5,918 bases of DNA from CAZTLI01 sp964614375 (GTDB lineage Bacteria > Chloroflexota > Anaerolineae > Aggregatilineales > Phototrophicaceae). Every line of letters starts with the position of its first letter. The first letter of the stretch is position 1. Shown piece after piece: positions 1 to 5,100 of the stretch. The notes under the pieces are model-generated. The model searched no databases and had not been told where the DNA came from. It saw only the letters and a program-made list of their open reading frames with translations. Made by a program: the position numbers and the translations under genes. The stretch spans positions 1-5,918 of the forward strand of contig CAZTLI010000357.1 of assembly GCA_964614375.1 (NCBI GenBank), in the 5' to 3' direction.

Positions 1-191
1 ACGTAGGCTTCGGATTCGCAGAATTGGACGTGATTTTCTTCTGGGTAGGGCAGTGTGGCGATGTCCGCGCTCACCTTAACATCGTCAAAGCGGTCTGCGA
101 TGTAGATGAGATATTCCGCGCGCTCATTGCGATCACTAATGAGCGAAAAATCGTCCAGCACGGCTTGCAACTTGTCGGGTATCGCTGCCAT
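1..191 (-). CDS. sufE: SufE family sulfur acceptor protein (partial, C-terminus off the left edge)
   Basis: SufE proteins accept persulfide sulfur on a conserved cysteine and pass it to iron-sulfur cluster assembly in the cytoplasm. Reading the minus strand from the ATG at 191-189 gives 63 codons before the window ends. The start MAAIPDKLQAVLDDFSLI, followed by RNERAEYLIYIADRF, is the typical helical SufE N-terminus. The segment VQFCESEAY corresponds to the family's CQS-type active-site loop, which places the acceptor cysteine at residue 58 (Cys51 in E. coli SufE). Family members are about 140 residues, so over half the protein is missing here. The start codon lies 2 bases after the sseA stop, so the two are almost surely one transcript and translationally coupled. 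The family call comes from motif and N-terminal pattern, and is fairly secure despite truncation. Confidence 0.82.
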   Translation of the reverse strand, partial: MAAIPDKLQAVLDDFSLISDRNERAEYLIYIADRFDDVKVSADIATLPYPEENHVQFCESEAY

Positions 192-193
192 CG

Positions 194-1057
194 TTATTTC
201 TCTATCGGCACATTGACGAGATTGCCCCATTCCGTCCATGAACCGTCGTAATTGCGAACATTTTTATAGCCGAGCAGATTCGTCAGCACGAACCATGTAT
301 GGCTGCTGCGCTCACCAATGCGGCAGTAGGCGATGACCTCATTGTTGGGACTCAAGCCCTGCTCTGCTTCGTAAATCGCGCGCAGGTCCTGGGCGGATTT
401 GAATGTGCCATCTTCGGGATTAGCCGCGCGGCTCCAGGGGATGTTCTTGGCGCCGGGAATGTGCCCGCCCCGCAGCGCGCCCTCATTGGGATAATTGTCC
501 ATGTGCAGACGTTCGCCCGTATATTCGGCTGGGCTGCGAACATCGACCAGTGGTTTGCCTGCGTCGATATGCTTCTGCACATCATCCCGGAAGGCGCGCA
601 CACGGCTGTCATTACGCACCGGCGCACTGTATGTTGTTGGGCTGATGGTTGGCTTCTCGCGCGTCATGTCGCGGCCTTCTTGTTCCCACTTCAAACGTCC
701 GCCGTCCATAACTCTGGCATGGGTGTGCCCGAATAGCTGGAATACCCAGTAGGCATAACACGCCCACCAGTTGTTTTTGTCGCCATAAAACACGACTGTC
801 GTCTCCGGCGTGATGCCGATGCGTGAAGCAAGGGCTTCAAATCCCGCTTTGTCGATGTAATCACGCCGCAATTGATCGTTGAGGTCAGTGGTCCAATCGA
901 CCTGCACCGCGCCCGGAATGTGCCCGGATGGATAGAGCAGCGGGTCTTCATTGGATTCGACAATCCTCACCTTTGGATTATTGAGATTGTCGGCGACCCA
1001 ATCGGTGGAAACCAGTACGTCAGGATTGGCGTAACCCCGGCTGTTGATGTCACTCAT
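194..1057 (-). CDS. sseA: SseA-like thiosulfate/3-mercaptopyruvate sulfurtransferase (two-domain rhodanese)
   Basis: Cytoplasmic tandem-rhodanese enzyme that takes sulfane sulfur from thiosulfate or 3-mercaptopyruvate onto a cysteine and transfers it to an acceptor. The N-terminal domain (about residues 10-125) has YPSGHIPGAVQVDW and GDKNNWW and lacks a catalytic cysteine loop. The C-terminal domain (about 155-285) has VDVRSPAEYTGER, GGHIPGAKNIPWSRAA and the active loop CRIGERS starting at Cys245, followed by YDGSWTEWGN. This loop and the overall pattern closely recall M. tuberculosis SseA and CysA2; the HMDNYPNEGALRGGHIP insert matches SseA best. Length (287 aa) is normal. I chose the ATG at 1057 because a G5 run sits 8 bases upstream. 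An ATG at 1072 (292 aa) is also in frame but has no ribosome binding site. It is first in an operon with sufE. Preference between thiosulfate and mercaptopyruvate cannot be settled from sequence. Confidence 0.95.
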   Translation of the reverse strand: MSDINSRGYANPDVLVSTDWVADNLNNPKVRIVESNEDPLLYPSGHIPGAVQVDWTTDLNDQLRRDYIDKAGFEALASRIGITPETTVVFYGDKNNWWACYAYWVFQLFGHTHARVMDGGRLKWEQEGRDMTREKPTISPTTYSAPVRNDSRVRAFRDDVQKHIDAGKPLVDVRSPAEYTGERLHMDNYPNEGALRGGHIPGAKNIPWSRAANPEDGTFKSAQDLRAIYEAEQGLSPNNEVIAYCRIGERSSHTWFVLTNLLGYKNVRNYDGSWTEWGNLVNVPIEK

Positions 1058-1065
1058 GTTCAATA

Positions 1066-1070
1066 CCCCC
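1066..1070 (-). promoter_or_regulatory. Shine-Dalgarno-like G run favouring the inner sseA start
   Basis: On the minus strand GGGGG lies 8 bases before the ATG at 1057. It overlaps the other in-frame ATG at 1072-1070, which itself is preceded only by A/T-rich sequence. This favours initiation at 1057. The match is imperfect because it is not a true AGGAGG core. Confidence 0.45.
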
Positions 1071-1099
1071 ATCGAATAAAATAAACAGTCATCATCTTT

Positions 1100-1131
1100 A
1101 TTATAGTAATGGCAATGATGACAGGTATCAA
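1100..1131 (-). promoter_or_regulatory. Candidate promoter of the sseA-sufE operon
   Basis: The minus strand carries a perfect -10 hexamer TATAAT (1105-1100). A TTGATA -35-like hexamer (1131-1126) lies upstream, but the 20-base spacer is longer than the usual 16-18, so the -35 assignment is doubtful. The predicted start of transcription near 1093 would leave a leader of about 35 bases before the 1057 ATG. It lies in the 80-base gap after the GH16 gene, so sseA can be expressed independently of it. Confidence 0.45.
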
Positions 1132-1152
1132 TGCCTGCCCCTGACCAATCCG

Positions 1153-2073
1153 CTAGAAATTACAGGGCGACTCCAGCGGCGGCTCCCATGCCGGCACGGT
1201 ATCGGTGAAACGAATCTCATCTTCGCGGAACTGTGCGACATATTCATCGACCTCATCCGGGTCGAGCGCGGCGTTATTGATGAAGAATACCCAGTCCATC
1301 CGTTCCATGTATTCGCGCGTCTCGTCTGAATCAATCAAGCCACCATTGACGAACCACAGATTGAAATTGATAGACATTGGCACTTCGGGATAGAAATAGT
1401 CGTCATGTGTGCCCGCTTCCTCGCCATCGACAAAGTACGTAATTACGTCGTCCATCACCTGAATGACAATCGTATGCCAGCCGGAATAATCGGCTTCGTC
1501 TATCACAGAGGTATTATCCGCCAGCCAGGGGTCGAGCCGGAATGTCTCCCAACTGGTCATGAAAAATACATGGTCGGGAAAGCCCCAACCACCATTGGGC
1601 AGATATTCGATGTCGAGTTCGCTGTAATCGGGGTCGAGGTCATATTCCTGCGGGCTAATGAGATAAAATGTCTGCACAATCGAGTCGCCATCTTCACCAG
1701 TTAAGGGTTCATTGGTGAAATACACGCGGCTGGCATACGTGCCTTCGTAGTATTTGCGCTGGTGGCATATCTGCGTTTGATAGGTAGCTGTGCCATTGGT
1801 CGCGGAGATGAACTGCATCAGGCGGTTGCCTTCTATATCCGGGTCATCGACAAACGAGACATTTTCCTCACGCCACCCGGCATCGGGTATGCCGGGCCAG
1901 CCTTCGCCAGACCGCACAATCCAGCCATTTTCCGCGAGCTGCGGGTCATCGTGCGCGCGGTAATTGAAATCATCGAACAGGATTTCGCCTTCAGTGTCCT
2001 GCGCCTGCACGCCGATTATGAGGATTGCCATCAGGAGCAGTGTGATAATTGGAGTCCTGTGTTTCGTCTGCAT
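1153..2073 (-). CDS. Secreted GH16-like glycoside hydrolase (beta-glucanase / concanavalin A-like fold)
   Basis: Probable exported polysaccharide hydrolase. Translation from the ATG at 2073 gives 306 aa beginning with a clean signal peptide: basic MQTKHR, a hydrophobic core TLLLMAILIIG, and a V-Q-A cleavage site after residue 24. The segment YSELDIEY at about 150-157 matches the GH16 signature ExDxE, giving a likely nucleophile Glu152, assisting Asp154 and acid/base Glu156. Earlier GTYASRVYF and later ITYFVDGEE and NFNLWFVNGG fit the beta-sandwich strands of that fold. Only two cysteines remain in the mature protein, one near residue 103 and one three residues from the end, so a disulfide is possible. 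There is no carbohydrate-binding domain, membrane anchor or sorting signal. The frame is open for 40 more codons to an ATG at 2193, but that would bury the signal peptide, and AAAGGGAAG lies just before 2073. Substrate (laminarin, lichenan or other) is unknown. The protein could also be a non-catalytic GH16-fold lectin, although the intact triad argues otherwise. Confidence 0.68.
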   Translation of the reverse strand: MQTKHRTPIITLLLMAILIIGVQAQDTEGEILFDDFNYRAHDDPQLAENGWIVRSGEGWPGIPDAGWREENVSFVDDPDIEGNRLMQFISATNGTATYQTQICHQRKYYEGTYASRVYFTNEPLTGEDGDSIVQTFYLISPQEYDLDPDYSELDIEYLPNGGWGFPDHVFFMTSWETFRLDPWLADNTSVIDEADYSGWHTIVIQVMDDVITYFVDGEEAGTHDDYFYPEVPMSINFNLWFVNGGLIDSDETREYMERMDWVFFINNAALDPDEVDEYVAQFREDEIRFTDTVPAWEPPLESPCNF

Positions 2074-2076
2074 TGG

Positions 2077-2085
2077 CTTCCCTTT
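2077..2085 (-). promoter_or_regulatory. Ribosome binding site deciding the GH16 gene start
   Basis: On the minus strand AAAGGGAAG precedes the ATG at 2073, with its GGGA core 5 bases from the codon. The alternative in-frame ATGs at 2193, 2154 and 2106 lack a comparable purine run. Together with the signal peptide starting at this methionine, this fixes the start. Confidence 0.6.
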
Positions 2086-2228
2086 CGCGGCGTAATTCTC
2101 ATCCATGTGGTATAACAAAATGAGTCTATCAACGTGATCTGTGTCGCTGACCATTATGCAGGTGAAGCCGCCAAACGCAATCGTATTTTTCAAAATTGGG
2201 TTGCAAAGTCATCAGGGAAATTTCTCAT

Positions 2229-2258
2229 TTGACACAACCAGAACGCGCATTCTATGAT
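2229..2258 (+). promoter_or_regulatory. Sigma70-type promoter of the YciI family gene
   Basis: Perfect -35 TTGACA (2229-2234), 18-base spacer, then TATGAT (2253-2258), which matches the -10 consensus at five of six positions. Transcription would start near 2265, about 30 bases before the first in-frame ATG. This is the best promoter match in the window. Confidence 0.68.
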
Positions 2259-2294
2259 TGGCGTATCTATTGGGATTTAGTGTAAGTATGAGCG

Positions 2295-2645
2295 ATGATG
2301 ATGAATCAATATTTTGCAGTTCATTTTACGGCGGGGCCAAACTGGTTGCCCGATAAAACCATCTTCCCGCCGCCGATTGATGGGCATGTGGCCTATATTA
2401 AGGCGTTGTATGATATGGGTAAGGTCGTGATGGCAGGGCCATTTGCCGACGGACAGGGTGGGATGACGATTTTACAGGTTGAAGATGACGAAGAGGCCCG
2501 CGCCATCGTCAGCGCTGACCCGGATGTGCGGGCCGGTTTGCTCCATCCTGAAATCCGCCGCTATGCGCCTATTGCATGGCGAGATGTTAGCGCTTCAAGC
2601 CTGCCGTATGAAAACGTGCCACTCATACTCCATCCGAAGGCTTAA
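2295..2645 (+). CDS. YciI family protein
   Basis: Small cytoplasmic protein of the YciI (dimeric ferredoxin-like alpha/beta) superfamily, whose members are mostly uncharacterised. Some relatives act as dehalogenases or lactone/aromatic-pathway enzymes using a His-Asp pair. The 116-aa product shows the family hallmarks in order: strand YFAVHFTAGPNW at 6-17, GHVAYIKALYDMGKVVMAGPF at 30-50 with the conserved His31, the following GGMTILQVED strand, and EARAIVSADPDV with conserved Asp75-Pro76. About 20 residues extend beyond the usual end. Three ATG codons run in tandem at 2295, 2298 and 2301. No strong Shine-Dalgarno precedes any of them, so the exact start is uncertain. It has its own promoter and no co-directional partner, and its stop overlaps the convergent hydrolase stop. 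The family assignment is secure; the reaction is not predictable. Confidence 0.88.
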   Translation: MMMNQYFAVHFTAGPNWLPDKTIFPPPIDGHVAYIKALYDMGKVVMAGPFADGQGGMTILQVEDDEEARAIVSADPDVRAGLLHPEIRRYAPIAWRDVSASSLPYENVPLILHPKA

Positions 2646-3406
2646 ATCTCAGAAAGCCATTGTGTAACCGCAGCGGCGACGGTTTCGGGTTGTTCGAGCA
2701 TCACCCAGTGCCCGCAGCCCTCAATCCGTACCAGCTTCGACCCGGCGATTCGACTCGCGGTATCGTCCATCCAATCGGGCGGCGTCATTTTATCGACACT
2801 GCCGCTGATGAGCAGGCATGGCGTTCGCGCGCGCCCCAGACGCTCCCGCACATCGAAGTGATTGCAGGCGACATAATCTCCATACGTAATTTCAGGGTCT
2901 GTTGCCATCTGCCGACTGCGCCATAACCGCCGAATCTGTTCGGGCGCGTCTTTTGACCAGCCCCATTTGCCGATGAGAGCGATAGTTTCGGCAGTTTTAG
3001 TGCGAATGCCGTTGAGGATGGCGTCATTCACCTGAAGTCGAGCAGACGTGGCGACCAGCAGCAGTCCAGCGACTCGCTGCGGATAGTTCAGGGCGATAGT
3101 TTGCGCGATGGCCCCGCCCATGCTGTGTCCGGCGACGATGGCGCGTTCGATGTGCAGCGCATCCAGCAGCGCGACCATATCGGCGGCATAGCCTGTGATG
3201 CTGGTGTGCCCCTTGCCGGGACTTCTGCCATGACCGGGTAAATCAGGTGCTATGACGCTGCTATCTGGCAAACGACGTAGTTCGGCAGGCCAATCGGTGT
3301 GGTCTGCGCCTGCGCCATGTATCAACAGCAGCGGTGGACTATGGACTGTCGGGTCGCGATTGTCCTCATACCAGATTTTGCCGCTGGCAGTCTCAATGGT
3401 GGACAT
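2642..3406 (-). CDS. Alpha/beta hydrolase
   Basis: Cytoplasmic serine hydrolase of the alpha/beta-hydrolase fold, 254 aa, no signal peptide. The full catalytic set is visible: oxyanion-hole segment LLLIHGAGADHTDW at 27-39, PDLPGHGRS at 54-62, nucleophile elbow GHSMGG with Ser95, acid Asp205 in SGSVDKMTPP, and His233 in GCGHWVMLEQPE. The lid region at about 125-185 is helical and contains several tryptophans. Similar sequences are annotated as esterases, 3-oxoadipate enol-lactonase-like (PcaD) or C-C bond hydrolases; nothing here decides the substrate, and no aromatic catabolic genes are beside it. The ATG at 3406 has AGGA 7 bases upstream. It is the last gene of the three-gene minus operon, only 9 bases after the Uma2 gene. 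Confidence 0.93.
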   Translation of the reverse strand: MSTIETASGKIWYEDNRDPTVHSPPLLLIHGAGADHTDWPAELRRLPDSSVIAPDLPGHGRSPGKGHTSITGYAADMVALLDALHIERAIVAGHSMGGAIAQTIALNYPQRVAGLLLVATSARLQVNDAILNGIRTKTAETIALIGKWGWSKDAPEQIRRLWRSRQMATDPEITYGDYVACNHFDVRERLGRARTPCLLISGSVDKMTPPDWMDDTASRIAGSKLVRIEGCGHWVMLEQPETVAAAVTQWLSEI

Positions 3407-3413
3407 GATGTAT

Positions 3414-3418
3414 TCCTA
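3414..3418 (-). promoter_or_regulatory. Ribosome binding site of the hydrolase gene, overlapping the Uma2 stop codon
   Basis: The minus-strand sequence TAGGA contains both the TAG stop of the Uma2 gene (3418-3416) and the AGGA ribosome binding core of the hydrolase, 7 bases before its ATG. A ribosome ending on the first gene sits on the binding site of the second, which indicates translational coupling. Confidence 0.7.
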
Positions 3419-3994
3419 GCTGAAAATGTCGGCAAGTGCCAGCTTAAAGCCGGGGAGGACATCTTCGGTGGTCAGGGTATCTGTTTCCGAGAGGATGGTG
3501 TGTGTTTTGCTACCCTGTCGATGGACGGCAATGTGTTGCTGCTGCGGATCAACGACACATACAAGTTGGACACCATCTTTTAGATAGAGTTCCACTTTTT
3601 TGTGGATGTCGCTGTAGCGGTCATTGGGTGAGACAACTTCTATCGCAACGTCGGGGCCGAGAACATACGGCTTATCTTCCCAATCCGGGGTTTCAGCGCG
3701 ATGGGTTGTAAGTCGTTCGGAAGTGATACACATCACTTCCGGCACGCGCGACCCTTTGACCCAATCCGCAGCATAGACCAGGACGAACGGTGTTTCCGTA
3801 AACACGTCACCATGATGGGTCGCGTTCTCATAATCCGGCAGGGCGACAAACACGCGCTTGCTAACCATTTGATGACGGGCAACAGTGGGACTCATCGGAA
3901 CAATTTCCCTATCTAGTAACTCAAATGGCGTCTCAGTGTAACGCTGGATGAATTCGTCTAATGTCCGTTGTGTGACAGCGGGTGAGTCAGCCAT
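3416..3994 (-). CDS. Uma2 family (DUF820) putative endonuclease
   Basis: PD-(D/E)XK-like protein of the Uma2/DUF820 family, 192 aa, a normal length. Such genes occur in many copies in cyanobacteria and Chloroflexota and their biological role is unproven. Visible features are an N-terminal TLDEFIQRY helix, FELLDREIVPMSPTVARHQ at about 24-41 (conserved Glu30, Pro36 and His41), the SRVPEV strand at 82-87, the core PDVAIEVVSPNDRYSDIHKKVELYLKDGV segment (114-142, Asp115, Glu119, Lys132/133) and the closing VCVVDP. The position usually Asp in the RxPD strand is Glu86 here. A strong GGAGGA lies 6 bases upstream of the ATG at 3994. It sits between an isoaspartyl peptidase and a hydrolase gene, with no partner toxin, methylase or antitoxin visible. 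Confidence 0.9.
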   Translation of the reverse strand: MADSPAVTQRTLDEFIQRYTETPFELLDREIVPMSPTVARHQMVSKRVFVALPDYENATHHGDVFTETPFVLVYAADWVKGSRVPEVMCITSERLTTHRAETPDWEDKPYVLGPDVAIEVVSPNDRYSDIHKKVELYLKDGVQLVCVVDPQQQHIAVHRQGSKTHTILSETDTLTTEDVLPGFKLALADIFS

Positions 3995-4000
3995 GATTTA

Positions 4001-4006
4001 TCCTCC
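4001..4006 (-). promoter_or_regulatory. Strong ribosome binding site of the Uma2 gene
   Basis: GGAGGA on the minus strand, 6 bases before the ATG at 3994. It is the closest match to the Shine-Dalgarno consensus in the window, suggesting the nuclease gene is translated at least as well as its operon neighbours. Confidence 0.75.
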
Positions 4007-4012
4007 ACCCTT

Positions 4013-4018
4013 ATTATA
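4013..4018 (-). promoter_or_regulatory. Possible internal -10 element before the Uma2 gene
   Basis: TATAAT on the minus strand within the 28-base gap after the isoaspartyl peptidase gene, about 20 bases before the Uma2 start. No good -35 hexamer is found at 16-18 bases upstream, where the sequence is coding. The RNA leader would be very short, about 12 bases. It may allow separate expression of the two downstream genes, or be chance in A/T-rich spacer. Confidence 0.25.
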
Positions 4019-4022
4019 ACCT

Positions 4023-4934
4023 TTATCGCAGGCCAGCGAGTCCACCGCCCATGCTGCCCTGCGGACTGCCGTTCGCGTCTATCCAACCAATCGCCATACG
4101 GGGGGTCGTGTGTGCCGCGCCGATGTTGCCATCTTTATCGACAATGATGATACCGTTATCAGAGGGGTCAAAATAACTGTTGATATAGTGGGCGCTGGCG
4201 GTAGCGGCTGCCTGTGCAGATTTGCCAGCCATAATCTGGTCGATGGCGTATTTGCTAATCAGCGTTCGCATGGCATATTCACCCACCCCTGTCGCACTCG
4301 CCGCGCCGAAGCGATTGTCGGCATAGCCACCTGCGCCAAATATCGGGGTATCGCCCACTCGCCCGCGCGGTTTATCCCTTCTGCCGCCTGTCGAGGTTGC
4401 CGAGGCGATATTGCCGTCGCTGTCGATTGCCACCGCGCCGACTGTGCCCATCGAATCGGGAATTTGTTGCTGCTGCGGCTGATGGCGATTAACAAATGCC
4501 TGATACATTTCCTCCGTCACGAAGGCGATATTCGGCATGACCGGGATACCCAATCGCTGTGCCAGCCAATCCGCGCCAATGCCCGCGAAAAAGGCATATT
4601 CGGTATCAGTCATCACGCGGCGCGCCAGCGAAATCGGATACTGCACATTGCGTACTGCTGCGACGGCGCCAAAGTTCAGGTCGCGTCCATCCACAATCAG
4701 CGCATCCATCTCCACTTCGCCGAGTTCGTTGAGGTAGCTTCCACGTCCGGCATCGTAGAGGGGATTGTCTTCCAGATAATTGGTCGCCTTTTCAACCGCA
4801 TCGAGCGCCGACCCGCCGTTAAGCAAGATGTCCCAACCGATGCGCGCCGCTTCTTTAGTCCCGTCTTGCGCGGCAGTGAAATGTTTTTCAGGCCAGTTGC
4901 CCGCGCCGCCATGAACGATGATTGTCGGTTTCAT
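4023..4934 (-). CDS. iaaA: Isoaspartyl peptidase / plant-type L-asparaginase (Ntn hydrolase)
   Basis: Cytoplasmic N-terminal nucleophile hydrolase that cleaves isoaspartyl (beta-Asp) dipeptides and L-asparagine. The 303-aa precursor should self-cleave between Gly163 and Thr164 into alpha and beta subunits. Family motifs are all present: IIVHGGAGNW at 5-14, NGGSALDAVE at 39-48, YDAGRGSYLNELGEVEMDA at 60-78, and SMGTVGAVAID, where Thr164 becomes the nucleophile. STGGRRDKPRGRVGD follows at 181-195, then SATGVGE. Aligned with E. coli IaaA, the residues Thr179, Thr197, Arg207, Asp210 and Thr230 correspond to Thr164, Thr182, Arg192, Asp195 and Thr215, all at a constant offset of 15. The linker before the cut site is glutamine-rich (HQPQQQQIP). 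GGAGA lies 10 bases before the ATG at 4934, a slightly long spacing. It is first in the operon with the Uma2 and hydrolase genes and divergent from the DUF368 gene. Confidence 0.96.
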   Translation of the reverse strand: MKPTIIVHGGAGNWPEKHFTAAQDGTKEAARIGWDILLNGGSALDAVEKATNYLEDNPLYDAGRGSYLNELGEVEMDALIVDGRDLNFGAVAAVRNVQYPISLARRVMTDTEYAFFAGIGADWLAQRLGIPVMPNIAFVTEEMYQAFVNRHQPQQQQIPDSMGTVGAVAIDSDGNIASATSTGGRRDKPRGRVGDTPIFGAGGYADNRFGAASATGVGEYAMRTLISKYAIDQIMAGKSAQAAATASAHYINSYFDPSDNGIIIVDKDGNIGAAHTTPRMAIGWIDANGSPQGSMGGGLAGLR

Positions 4935-4938
4935 GCGT

Positions 4939-4968
4939 GTGTAATCTCCGTTGTATGTGCGTGTAATC
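4939..4968 (-). repeat. Paired direct repeat GATTACAC in the iaaA leader
   Basis: On the minus strand GATTACAC occurs at 4968-4961 and again at 4946-4939, with starts 22 bases apart, about two helical turns. Each copy is followed by (AC)GCA, giving ATTACACGCA and ATTACACACGCA. The downstream copy overlaps the GGAGA ribosome binding site of iaaA. It could be an operator or RNA-level control site, or simple local duplication. No regulator gene is in view. Confidence 0.4.
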
Positions 4969-4992
4969 GTGTGGTGCGTGATAAACGCGGTT

Positions 4993-4998
4993 ATTATA
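4993..4998 (-). promoter_or_regulatory. -10 element of the iaaA-Uma2-hydrolase operon promoter
   Basis: Perfect TATAAT on the minus strand. The -35 region at 16-18 bases upstream is poor (about 5016-5021, GATGCT). The expected transcript start near 4986 would give a leader of about 52 bases containing the GATTACAC pair. A weak -35 together with leader repeats would suit an activator-dependent or otherwise controlled promoter, but this is inference. Confidence 0.45.
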
Positions 4999-5030
4999 GC
5001 GTGAATTGGGCAGATAGCATCCGCCCGGTA

Positions 5031-5059
5031 TTGACGAGTCGCAGGTCATCGGGCATGAT
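5031..5059 (+). promoter_or_regulatory. Candidate promoter of the DUF368 gene
   Basis: TTGACG (5031-5036), 17-base spacer, then CATGAT (5054-5059), matching the consensus hexamers at five and four positions. Transcription would begin near 5066, about 35 bases before the ATG at 5101. It lies back to back with the iaaA promoter in the 166-base divergent gap. Confidence 0.45.
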
Positions 5060-5100
5060 TCCGCAGTTTATGTCACGGTCTATGGAGCTTGTAACCAACT

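Larger units (their letters stand above)
2074..2294. other. Divergent intergenic region between the GH16 and YciI genes
   Basis: This 221-base stretch separates two genes reading away from each other. The plus-directed promoter for the YciI gene is clear. For the minus-directed GH16 gene I found only weak hexamers (GTTATACC near 2116-2109 as a possible -10, without a good -35). No convincing inverted repeat, terminator or RNA gene was seen. Confidence 0.5.

Noticed and set aside
299..736. 145-codon plus-strand frame opposite sseA
   Set aside because: The opposing SseA frame has full family motifs; this one has low-quality, Ala/Val-rich shadow sequence and no ribosome binding site.
1117..1140. 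Possible terminator hairpin CAGGTATCAATGCCTG after the GH16 gene
   Set aside because: The stem is only 5-7 pairs with a G-T wobble and a tiny loop, and no T-run follows on the minus strand. It also overlaps the candidate -35 of sseA.
1762..2115. 117-codon plus-strand frame opposite the GH16 gene
   Set aside because: No recognisable motif and fully antisense to the better supported secreted protein.
2288..2356. 22-codon open frame starting at the out-of-frame ATG
   Set aside because: Too short, no ribosome binding site, and it overlaps the YciI coding region; kept only as a comment on start ambiguity.
3416..3994. Toxin-antitoxin or restriction-modification system around the Uma2 gene
   Set aside because: Neither flanking gene is an antitoxin or methylase, and Uma2 genes commonly occur alone.
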